64,000 bases of DNA, from NCBI RefSeq assembly GCF_030065535.1, contig NZ_JASJND010000006.1, positions 434,001 to 498,000 on the forward strand. Reading direction: 5' to 3'. Made by a program: the position numbers and the translations under genes. The stretch comes from Microbacterium dauci (GTDB taxonomy: Bacteria; Actinomycetota; Actinomycetes; Actinomycetales; Microbacteriaceae). Below, in pieces: positions 39,399 to 46,505 of the stretch (positions are counted from its first letter, which is position 1; each line of letters starts with the position of its first letter). The notes under the pieces were generated by a model, which was given only the letters and a program-made list of their open reading frames with translations, was not told the origin of the DNA and made no database searches.

Positions 39399-39493
39399 TA
39401 GACTCTTGTGGTTGCCGTTCGATCGGCCGCGGAGAAAGAGAGCCCACGCATCAGGCGTCGGGCGCCGCGCAACGAAGAGGAAGGGGATCACCT
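39399..39493 (+). promoter_or_regulatory. rpsO promoter and leader
   Basis: A TAGACT -10 (39399-39404) would give a leader of about 80 nt before rpsO, with an ACGC-atcag-GCGT hairpin and an AAGAGGAAGGGG ribosome-binding region. S15 often represses its own mRNA through leader structure; that is possible here but no specific fold is proven. Confidence 0.45.
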
Positions 39494-39763
39494 ATGGCAC
39501 TGGAAGCAGACGTCAAGAAGGCGATCATCGAAGAGTACGCGACGCACCCCGGTGACACCGGATCCCCCGAGGTGCAGGTCGCGATGCTGACGCAGCGCAT
39601 CAAGGATCTCACCGAGCACCTCAAGGAGCACAAGCACGACCACCACTCGCGTCGTGGGCTGTTCCTGCTCGTCGGTCAGCGCCGCCGTCTCCTGGGTTAC
39701 CTCCAGGACGTCGACATCAACCGGTACCGCTCGCTCATCGAGCGCCTCGGTCTCCGTCGATAA
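39494..39763 (+). CDS. rpsO: Ribosomal protein uS15
   Basis: 89-residue 30S primary-binding protein that contacts 16S rRNA helices 20-22. Typical sequence: [49 protein letters not shown] and [12 protein letters not shown]. The ATG at 39494 is preceded by AAGGGG. It is followed at once by a terminator and not by pnp, its frequent neighbour, which lies 12.9 kb further on. Confidence 0.98.
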   Translation: MALEADVKKAIIEEYATHPGDTGSPEVQVAMLTQRIKDLTEHLKEHKHDHHSRRGLFLLVGQRRRLLGYLQDVDINRYRSLIERLGLRR

Positions 39764-39804
39764 GCATCGACTGCCAGCGTTCAATCGCGCAGAACATTCT
39801 TGAG

Positions 39805-39834
39805 AAGGCCGCCCCAGGTGTGGGGCGGCCTTCG
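39805..39834. terminator. Terminator between rpsO and the convergent oxygenase gene
   Basis: Perfect 13-bp stem GAAGGCCGCCCCA / TGGGGCGGCCTTC with a GGTG loop, followed by gtcgtt, 41 nt after the rpsO stop and 16 nt before the stop of the minus-strand gene. Confidence 0.92.
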
Positions 39835-39850
39835 TCGTTCCCGGCGCGGG

Positions 39851-40861
39851 TCAGCTGCGCGCGGCGACGAGGTCGGCGTGCCAGATCTCGGCGACGTCGG
39901 GGTGCGCGCGCAGGCGCGACTTCAGCGCGTTGTCGCCGTGCAGCCCGTGGATCGGGTTCCGCGGGTCCTGCGTCACGCCCCGCGCCTTCGCGGCGAGATC
40001 GGCCGGGAGGTCGATCCGCGGCAGTGCGGCGTCGAGTGAAGGATTGAAGAAAAACGGCACGGAGATGCGGTCGTGCGGGGCGCGCGGTGACACGACGCGG
40101 TGGTGCGTCGCGGTCAAGTAGCCGCCCGTCGCGTGCTCGAGGAGCTCGCCGATGTTCACGACGAACGCGCCCGGCACCGCAGGCGCGTCGACCCACGCGC
40201 CGTCGCGCTCGACCTGCAGGCCGCCCTTGCCTGGCTCGACCCAGAGCAGCGTCAGCACGCCGGCGTCCTTGTGCGCGCCGACGCCCTGCTGCGGCTCGGG
40301 CTCGTGCGAACCCGGGTACCGGACGATCTTCAGGAGCGTCTGGGCTTCGCCGAAGTGGTCTTCGAAGTACGTGGACGGGGCACCGAGCGCCTCGGCCCAC
40401 GCGCGGAGGAGCTTTCGAGAGATCTCCGACAGCTTCGCGACCCATTCCTCGGCGAGGGGCCGGAGCTCCGGCTGGGCGGACGGCCACAGGTTCGGGCCGA
40501 CGAGCACGGCGTAGTCGGGCGCATCTGCAGTGGTGACCGCCGGGCGTTCCGGACCGATGTCGATCTGCTCGCGCCAGTCGACCTTGCCCTGCGTGCGCTC
40601 ACCGCCGATCCTCGTGTACCCGCGGAAGTGCGGGCTCTTGATGTTCTCGATCTCGAGCTTCGCCTCGTCGGACAGCTCGAAGAACGCGCGCGCGGCACGG
40701 TGCAGCCGGGATTCCAGCTCGGGAGAGACCCCGGTTCCGGTCAGGTAGAAGAAGCCCACCTCGTGGGTCGCGGCGCGCAGGTCGGCGCGGAAGCGTTCGG
40801 CGGCGTCGGGGCCCTGATCGAGCAGCGACAGATCGAGAACGGGGAGAGAAGGCTCGGACAT
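39851..40861 (-). CDS. 2-oxoglutarate/Fe(II)-dependent oxygenase (isopenicillin N synthase-like)
   Basis: 336-residue non-haem iron oxygenase of the DIOX/IPNS superfamily. N-terminal DIOX_N domain: LPVLDLSLLD, VGFFYLTGTGVSPELES. The catalytic core has the iron triad in GAHKDAGVLTLLW (HxD) and ATHHRVVSP (distal His), with RIS-type Arg for 2-oxoglutarate. Such proteins in actinobacteria hydroxylate or desaturate small molecules; substrate unknown and not necessarily an antibiotic. TATCCT (40873-40868) lies 6 nt before the ATG, a leaderless start. Confidence 0.9.
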   Translation of the reverse strand: MSEPSLPVLDLSLLDQGPDAAERFRADLRAATHEVGFFYLTGTGVSPELESRLHRAARAFFELSDEAKLEIENIKSPHFRGYTRIGGERTQGKVDWREQIDIGPERPAVTTADAPDYAVLVGPNLWPSAQPELRPLAEEWVAKLSEISRKLLRAWAEALGAPSTYFEDHFGEAQTLLKIVRYPGSHEPEPQQGVGAHKDAGVLTLLWVEPGKGGLQVERDGAWVDAPAVPGAFVVNIGELLEHATGGYLTATHHRVVSPRAPHDRISVPFFFNPSLDAALPRIDLPADLAAKARGVTQDPRNPIHGLHGDNALKSRLRAHPDVAEIWHADLVAARS

Positions 40862-40950
40862 GCACCGAGGATAGGCACGCCCGGGCGCCTGCTCGGCGAT
40901 TGTTGCCGCCCGTTACCGCGGCATCCGCTCTGTCGGGTTCGATCGACGGA

Positions 40951-41457
40951 TCAATGGAACGCTGCCGCGACCCGATTACGGTGATAGTCGAAGATGATGC
41001 TCGTCCGGGTGTTCGCGACGCTTCCCTGCGCCGAGAGGTGCTCGACGACGAAGTCGCGGACGTCGCTCGAGCCGCCGACAGCGATGTGGATGAGGAAGTC
41101 GTCCGAGCCGCCGAGGAAGAACATCTGGATGACCTGGGGGAGCTCGCGCACCTCCTGCGCGAACGCGACGATGCTCTCCTGTCGGGAGCCGGGCCGCAGG
41201 GTCACGTGGACCATCGCCTGGAGCCCTGCGCCGACGACCCGCTGATCGACGCTCGCGTGGAACCCCGTGATCACGCCGCGGTCGACGAGCGATCGCATGC
41301 GGGTGTGCGCGGTCGACGGGGCGACCCCGATCCGCGCGGCGAGCTCCGCGTTGGTCAGGCGTCCATCACGCGCGAGCGCGTCGACGATGGCGGTGTCGAG
41401 CTCGTCCAGGTCGGACGTCTGTCGAAGATTCTTCGGCTGTGGAGCGGATGCGGGCAT
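40951..41457 (-). CDS. aldR: Lrp/AsnC-family regulator, probable AldR
   Basis: 168-residue feast/famine regulator: N-terminal helix-turn-helix (LDELDTAIVDALARDGRLTN, AELAARIGVAPSTAHTRMRSL) and C-terminal RAM ligand-binding domain (QAMVHVTLRPGSR, ELPQVIQMFFLGGSDDFLIHI). It is divergently transcribed from ald, the arrangement of AldR in mycobacteria, where alanine relieves or modulates control of ald. TACCAT (41469-41464) lies 6 nt before the ATG. A 19-bp dyad in the shared gap is the candidate operator. Confidence 0.88.
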   Translation of the reverse strand: MPASAPQPKNLRQTSDLDELDTAIVDALARDGRLTNAELAARIGVAPSTAHTRMRSLVDRGVITGFHASVDQRVVGAGLQAMVHVTLRPGSRQESIVAFAQEVRELPQVIQMFFLGGSDDFLIHIAVGGSSDVRDFVVEHLSAQGSVANTRTSIIFDYHRNRVAAAFH

Positions 41458-41492
41458 GAACGGATGGTATCGCAGCCGCCACGGGCGGCAGT

Positions 41493-41511
41493 GTCCGAAG
41501 GATCATCGGAC
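41493..41511. promoter_or_regulatory. Inverted repeat between aldR and ald, candidate Lrp/AldR operator
   Basis: GTCCGA-AGGATCA-TCGGAC, two 6-bp arms around 7 nt, in the 132-bp divergent gap, 79 nt before the ald ATG and about 36 nt before the regulator's start. Lrp-family proteins favour such imperfect dyads repeated along one face of DNA; only one clear copy is seen. Confidence 0.55.
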
Positions 41512-41589
41512 TTCACACGTCTGAAACGAATGCGCGGGAGGATTCCGGCAAGACCTGCGACCCTTCCGTCCGACAGAGAAGAGCCCGCC

Positions 41590-42681
41590 ATGCGCATCGG
41601 CGTCCCCACCGAGATCAAGAACAACGAGAACCGCGTCGCCATCACCCCGGCGGGCGTCGATGCGCTCGTCGCGCGGGGCCACGTGGTGCTGGTCGAGTCC
41701 GGTGCCGGCGCGGGCTCGCGGCTGCCGGATGCCGCGTTCGCCGACGCCGGCGCGACGATCGTCCCCACGGCTGAAGATGCGTGGGCGGCAGACCTGCTCG
41801 TGAAAGTCAAGGAACCCATCGCCGCCGAGTACGGCTACCTCCGCCCAGACCTGACGCTCTTCGCGTACCTGCACCTCGCGGCCGACCGGCCGCTCACCGA
41901 TGCACTGCTCGCATCGGGGACCACCGGCGTTGCGTACGAGACCGTGCAGCTCGCCGACCGCAGCCTGCCGCTGCTCTCGCCGATGAGCGAGGTCGCCGGT
42001 CGAATCTCGATCGCGGTGGGCGCGCACACCCTGATGAGTCCCGCGGGTGGCCGAGGGATGCTGCTCGGCGGTGTGCCCGGTACGCCGAAGGCGAAGGTCG
42101 TCGTCATCGGCGGTGGCGTCGCCGGTGAGCACGCGGCCGCGAACGCCCTCGGACTCGGGGCCGACGTCACCGTCATCGACATCTCCATTCCGCGCCTGCG
42201 CGAGCTCGAGAAGCGCTACCCGGGGCTGCACACGCGGATCTCGAGCCGATACGACATCGCCGAGCAGGTGGCATCCGCCGATCTCGTCATCGGCTCGGTG
42301 CTGATCCCGGGTGCGGCGGCGCCGAAGCTCGTCACGCTCGACATGGTCGCCGGAATGAAGCAGGGCGCGGTGCTCGTTGACATCGCGATCGACCAGGGTG
42401 GCTGCTTCGAGGGATCGCGCCCCACGACGCACGATGCGCCCACGTTCGCGGTCCACGACACCGTCTACTACTGCGTCGCGAACATGCCCGGCGCGGTGCC
42501 GGAGACGTCGACGCGCGCGCTGACCAACGCGACGCTCCCGTACGTCGTCGCGCTCGCCGACAACGGATGGGATGCCGCGGCCGCCGCGGACCCCGCGCTC
42601 GCCAGGGGCCTCAACACGGCTGCCGGCCGCGTCACCAACGAGGGCGTCGCCGCCGCGTTCGGGCTGCCGTTCGCGCCGTAG
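41590..42681 (+). CDS. ald: Alanine dehydrogenase
   Basis: 363-residue NAD-dependent enzyme interconverting alanine with pyruvate and ammonia. It begins MRIGVPTEIKNNENRVAITP, the AlaDh/PNT N-terminal signature. The Rossmann domain has KVVVIGGGVAGEHAAANALGLG; further signatures are EVAGRISI, MLLGGVPG and DQGGCFEGSRPTTHD. The ATG at 41590 is the conserved start. Regulation by the divergent Lrp-type protein is likely. It ends 3 bp before the stop of the convergent acyltransferase gene with no intervening terminator. Confidence 0.95.
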   Translation: MRIGVPTEIKNNENRVAITPAGVDALVARGHVVLVESGAGAGSRLPDAAFADAGATIVPTAEDAWAADLLVKVKEPIAAEYGYLRPDLTLFAYLHLAADRPLTDALLASGTTGVAYETVQLADRSLPLLSPMSEVAGRISIAVGAHTLMSPAGGRGMLLGGVPGTPKAKVVVIGGGVAGEHAAANALGLGADVTVIDISIPRLRELEKRYPGLHTRISSRYDIAEQVASADLVIGSVLIPGAAAPKLVTLDMVAGMKQGAVLVDIAIDQGGCFEGSRPTTHDAPTFAVHDTVYYCVANMPGAVPETSTRALTNATLPYVVALADNGWDAAAAADPALARGLNTAAGRVTNEGVAAAFGLPFAP

Positions 42682-42684
42682 GCC

Positions 42685-43830
42685 TCAGGCGCTCGGCGTC
42701 GCGTCTGTCGCCTTCGGTGGCTTCGGTCCACCCTGCGGGCGGCGCGATCCCGTCGGGTCGCTGCGGCGGTCGTCGCGGCGCGTCAACGACGGATCTGCGA
42801 ACAACCAGCCGGGGCGTGGTTCGACGAGCGGGCGGAACACCCGCCGGACGAGCGGCGAAGCGAGTGCGACGGTGACCACGACCGAGAGCACGAGCACGAG
42901 CGGCAGGAAGAGCCAGGTCGGCTCGAGCCCGCGGAGCACACCCGACTCACGGAACGGATAGAGTACGAACGAGTGCAGCAGGTAGATGTACATCGTGTAC
43001 GTGCCGATGGAGGTCCAGCGATACTGACCGCGCGGGATGAGCGCGACGAACGCGACGCTCAGCACCAGCGCGACGACCATGAGCAGCAGTCTCACGCCGC
43101 CTGCCCACCACTCGGTGCCGCCGATCGAGGCGTAGTTCTCGTCGTAGAACAGCCACTGCCGCAGGTTCATCGCCTCGAGCTCGTCGACGAAGAACCAGGC
43201 ACAGAAGCCGGCGACGACGAACACCGCTGCGGCCGCGACCCGCACCGACACGCGGCGCCGGTGGAGGATGTTGCGGCGCTCGAGGATCTTGTGGTGGCTG
43301 AGCCACCAGCCGAGCGTGAAGAACGGCAGGAGGCCCAGCGTGCGGGAGAGCGACAGCGTCGAATCGACGTTCGGGAGGTACCCGACGGTGAGCGAGATCA
43401 CGACGGTCCATGCCAGTGGCCATCGCAGCAGTGACAGATACGGCAGGACGAGGCGGAAGATCGCGAGCGCGAGCAGGAACCAGAGGGTCCACGACGGCTG
43501 AGTGATGTTGGGGTTCGCCTGCCCCTCGACGAGGAACTTCGTCGCCGTCCACAGCGCCTCGAAGATGACGTACGGCAGCACGATGTCGGTGAGAACCCGG
43601 GTCATCTGTCGACGGTTCGGCGGATCGGACTTGGAGAAGTAGCCCGAGATGATCGCGAACGCCGGCATGTGGAACGCGTAGATCAGGAAGTACAGCCCGA
43701 GTGCGATGTCGGAGTCGTACGTCAGGCGCTGGATCGCGTGGCCGAGGACCACGAGCAGGATGCAGGCCGCGCGGGCGTTGTCCCAGATCGGGACGCGCCG
43801 GCGCGGGGAAGCGGGGGCCGCGGTGCTCAT
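42685..43830 (-). CDS. Acyltransferase-3-family membrane protein
   Basis: 381-residue integral membrane acyltransferase with about ten helices. The N-terminal motif is WDNARAACILLVVLGHAIQRL, where the His is the presumed catalytic residue, followed by FHMPAFAIISGYFSKSD, as in fucose-4-O-acetylase-like proteins that O-acetylate envelope sugars. The C-terminus is a Pro/Arg-rich cytoplasmic tail. The ATG at 43830 is preferred because TACGCT (43843-43838) is exactly 7 nt upstream; an ATG at 43887 would add 19 unlike residues. Confidence 0.85.
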   Translation of the reverse strand: MSTAAPASPRRRVPIWDNARAACILLVVLGHAIQRLTYDSDIALGLYFLIYAFHMPAFAIISGYFSKSDPPNRRQMTRVLTDIVLPYVIFEALWTATKFLVEGQANPNITQPSWTLWFLLALAIFRLVLPYLSLLRWPLAWTVVISLTVGYLPNVDSTLSLSRTLGLLPFFTLGWWLSHHKILERRNILHRRRVSVRVAAAAVFVVAGFCAWFFVDELEAMNLRQWLFYDENYASIGGTEWWAGGVRLLLMVVALVLSVAFVALIPRGQYRWTSIGTYTMYIYLLHSFVLYPFRESGVLRGLEPTWLFLPLVLVLSVVVTVALASPLVRRVFRPLVEPRPGWLFADPSLTRRDDRRSDPTGSRRPQGGPKPPKATDATPSA

Positions 43831-43934
43831 CGGGGCCAGCGTACCGGCGGGAATACTGTGGATACGATCGCGTTGGAGCAGGTACATTCAGTTGCATGTA
43901 ATCGGACGTGATCCGTCCGGAAAGCGAGCACATC

Positions 43935-45164
43935 GTGAGCGACACGACCCCCACCACCGGTCCCGCCGTCCAGTTCGGCATCTTCACCGTCAGTGACATC
44001 ACCCAGGACCCGACCACGGGACAGACACCGAGCGAGCGGGAGCGCATCGCCGCGACGGTCGAGATCGCGAAGCACGCCGAAGAGGTCGGACTCGACGTCT
44101 TCGCCATCGGTGAGCACCACAACCCGCCGTTCTGGTCGTCCTCTCCCACGACGACGCTCGCGTACATCGCCGCCCAGACCGAGAAGCTCATCCTCTCGAC
44201 GTCGACGACGCTCATCACCACGAACGACCCGGTGAAGATCGCCGAGGACTACGCGATGCTGCAGCACCTCTCCGGCGGGCGCATGGACCTCATGCTCGGG
44301 CGCGGCAACACCGGCCCCGTCTACCCGTGGTTCGGGCAGGACATCCGTCAGGGCGTTCCGCTCGCCATCGAGAACTACGCCCTGCTCCACAAACTGTGGC
44401 GCGAGGACGTCGTGGACTGGGAGGGCAAGTTCCGCACGTCGCTGCAGGGCTTCACCTCGACTCCGCGTCCCCTCGACGGTGTGCCGCCGTTCGTGTGGCA
44501 CGGCTCGATCCGCACGCCCGAGATCGCCGAGCAGGCCGCGTACTACGGTGATGGCTTCTTCGCGAACAACATCTTCTGGCCCGCCGAGCACTACCAGCGC
44601 CTCATCGGCCTCTACCGTCAGCGCTGGGAGCACTACGGGCACGGCGCGCCCGAGACGGCGATCGTCGGCATCGGCGGGCAGACGTTCATGGCGAAGAACT
44701 CGCAGGACGCCGTCTCGCAGTTCCGCCCCTACTTCGACAACGCGCCCGTCTACGGGCATGGTCCGTCGATGGAGGACTTCGCCGAGATGACGCCCCTCAC
44801 CGTCGGCTCGCCGCAGCAGGTCATCGACCGTTACGCGGGCATGCGCGACCTCTTCGGCGACTTCCAGCGTCAGCTGTTCCTCGTCGACCATGCGGGGCTC
44901 CCGCTGAAGATGGTGCTCGAGCAGCTCGACTTCCTCGGCGGCGAGGTCGTGCCGGTGCTCCGCAAGGAGCTCGCCGAGCGTCGCCCCGCGAACGTCCCGG
45001 ACGCTCCGAACCACGCCGCGCGCGTCGCTGCCACCTACGGTGACGGCCCCGTCCGCGATGCCCGGCCCCGCGCCAACCGTGGCGACAACCTCTCTGGCCC
45101 GAGCCCGTACCAGGACACGCCCGCAGCCGCCGGCGCGAGCTTCGGTCTGGGTGGTGCACGATGA
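43935..45164 (+). CDS. CE1758-type FMN-dependent luciferase-like monooxygenase
   Basis: 409-residue flavin-dependent monooxygenase with a TIM-barrel bacterial-luciferase fold: FGIFTVSDITQD, GLDVFAIGEHHNPPFWSSSP, LSTSTTLITTNDPVKIAEDYAMLQHLSGGRMDLMLGRG in segments, and PPFVWHGSIRTPEIAEQA. It needs reduced FMN, which the next gene, a flavin reductase starting inside its stop (ATGA), would supply. Substrate unknown. The GTG at 43935 is chosen (GGAAAG upstream); a GTG at 43908 is an alternative adding nine residues. Confidence 0.9.
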   Translation: MSDTTPTTGPAVQFGIFTVSDITQDPTTGQTPSERERIAATVEIAKHAEEVGLDVFAIGEHHNPPFWSSSPTTTLAYIAAQTEKLILSTSTTLITTNDPVKIAEDYAMLQHLSGGRMDLMLGRGNTGPVYPWFGQDIRQGVPLAIENYALLHKLWREDVVDWEGKFRTSLQGFTSTPRPLDGVPPFVWHGSIRTPEIAEQAAYYGDGFFANNIFWPAEHYQRLIGLYRQRWEHYGHGAPETAIVGIGGQTFMAKNSQDAVSQFRPYFDNAPVYGHGPSMEDFAEMTPLTVGSPQQVIDRYAGMRDLFGDFQRQLFLVDHAGLPLKMVLEQLDFLGGEVVPVLRKELAERRPANVPDAPNHAARVAATYGDGPVRDARPRANRGDNLSGPSPYQDTPAAAGASFGLGGAR

Positions 45165-45805
45165 CCGCCCGGCGCATCGCCGTCGTCTCGGCGGGGCTGT
45201 CGAACCCGTCCTCCACGAGGATGCTCGCCGACAAGCTCGCCGCGGCGACGGTCGCCGACCTCGCGGGGCGCGACGTGGTGGCATCCGTCGACGCGTTCGA
45301 ACTCCGCGAGTACGCACATGACATCACGAACAACCTGCTCACCGGCTTCGCGCCGCCCGCGCTCGAGACCATGCTCAGCGCGGTCGTCTCGGCCGACGCG
45401 CTCATCGTCGTGACGCCGATCTTCTCGACGAGCTACTCCGGGCTGTTCAAGTCGTTCATCGACGTGATCGATCCGGACGCACTCCACGGGATGCCGGTGC
45501 TGATCGGCGCCAACGCGGGGACGGCGCGGCACTCCCTCGCCATCGACTACGCGATCCGCCCGCTCTTCACCTACCTGCGTGCTGAGCCCGTGCCGACCGG
45601 CGTCTTCGCGGCGTCGTCGGACTGGGGCGCCCGCGCCGACGACGTGAAGCCGCTCAGCGCGCGCATCGACCGCGCCGCGCGCGAGCTCGCCGACGCGATC
45701 GACCGTCGACCCGTGGCATCCGGTCTCGACCCGTTCGACCCCGAGGCCTACCTCGGCAAGGGCGGATCTTTCGGCCACCTGCTGGGCGGGCTCAGCGGGG
45801 AGTGA
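45161..45805 (+). CDS. CE1759-type NADPH-dependent FMN reductase
   Basis: 214-residue flavodoxin-fold reductase giving reduced flavin to the adjacent monooxygenase. Seen: RRIAVVSAGLSNPSSTRMLAD (phosphate-binding loop), TPIFSTSYSGLFKSFIDVID, and IGANAGTARHSLAIDYAIRPLF. Its start overlaps the monooxygenase stop. Its last 14 nt overlap the 3' end of the convergent DedA gene, and no terminator is seen. Confidence 0.92.
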   Translation: MTARRIAVVSAGLSNPSSTRMLADKLAAATVADLAGRDVVASVDAFELREYAHDITNNLLTGFAPPALETMLSAVVSADALIVVTPIFSTSYSGLFKSFIDVIDPDALHGMPVLIGANAGTARHSLAIDYAIRPLFTYLRAEPVPTGVFAASSDWGARADDVKPLSARIDRAARELADAIDRRPVASGLDPFDPEAYLGKGGSFGHLLGGLSGE

Positions 45806-46388
45806 CCCTGCGGCGGCGCGCGACCACGACGTCGATCGCGACGCCGAGGAGCAGTGCGGTGACGATCGACAACACGATCGCGAGGATCGGGTCACCGGGA
45901 AGCAGGGCGCCGATCGCGGCGCCCACGACCGCCTGGTAGCAGGCCCAGAGCAGCCCGGCCACGGCCACGACACTCAGATACCTCACCGCCGGCACGCGCG
46001 TCGCGCCGGCGGTGAGGTTCACCGCGAGTCTCGCGAACGGGATGAACCGAGCCGTGAAGACGACGGTCGCGGCCCCTCGGTCGAGCCGTGCGCCCGCCCA
46101 CTCGAGTGCGGCGACCACGCGGCGGTGCCGCATCCACCGCCACCGACCGAGGCCGACCGCACGGCCGAGCAGGTAACAGCCCAGATCGCCGCAGAACGCC
46201 GCGGCCGCCGCGACCGCGATCACCGCGAGCAGGGGTGGTGAGCCGACGGATGCCGCGAGGGCACCGGCCGCGCTCACGGCGATCTCTCCGGGGACGACGA
46301 CCAGGAGGGCGTCGAGCAGCACCAGGGCGAACAGTCCGGGCAGGAGCCACGGCCCGTCCAGCACCCCGGTGAGCAGATCCGCGACCAC
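45792..46388 (-). CDS. DedA-family membrane protein
   Basis: About 198 residues with the SNARE-associated/VTT domain: LLVVVPGEIAVSAAGALAAS, GDLGCYLLGRAVG, VVFTARFIPFARLAVNLTAG (the F-x-R-F-x-P-x-x-R motif) and GLLWACYQAVVGAAIG. Such proteins are flippases or proton-driven transporters for envelope lipids including undecaprenyl phosphate. The start is uncertain: GTG 46388 with GGAG close by gives the usual length. It is divergent from the glycosyltransferase fusion, another envelope gene. Confidence 0.82.
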   Translation of the reverse strand: MVADLLTGVLDGPWLLPGLFALVLLDALLVVVPGEIAVSAAGALAASVGSPPLLAVIAVAAAAAFCGDLGCYLLGRAVGLGRWRWMRHRRVVAALEWAGARLDRGAATVVFTARFIPFARLAVNLTAGATRVPAVRYLSVVAVAGLLWACYQAVVGAAIGALLPGDPILAIVLSIVTALLLGVAIDVVVARRRRVTPR

Positions 46389-46505
46389 GCTCCAGAGGTA
46401 GCGCGACCGGGTGAACGCAGGGCGAACGGGCGCTGCTCGAATGAGCGTCTCGGCTTGCCCGGAGAAGGGTCGACGACGCGCCGGTGACCGGTCGGGGGAG
46501 CGTTC

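Noticed and set aside
39851-40861. Isopenicillin N synthase as part of a beta-lactam cluster.
   Set aside because: Only the broad oxygenase fold is supported; no ACV synthetase or other antibiotic genes are present.
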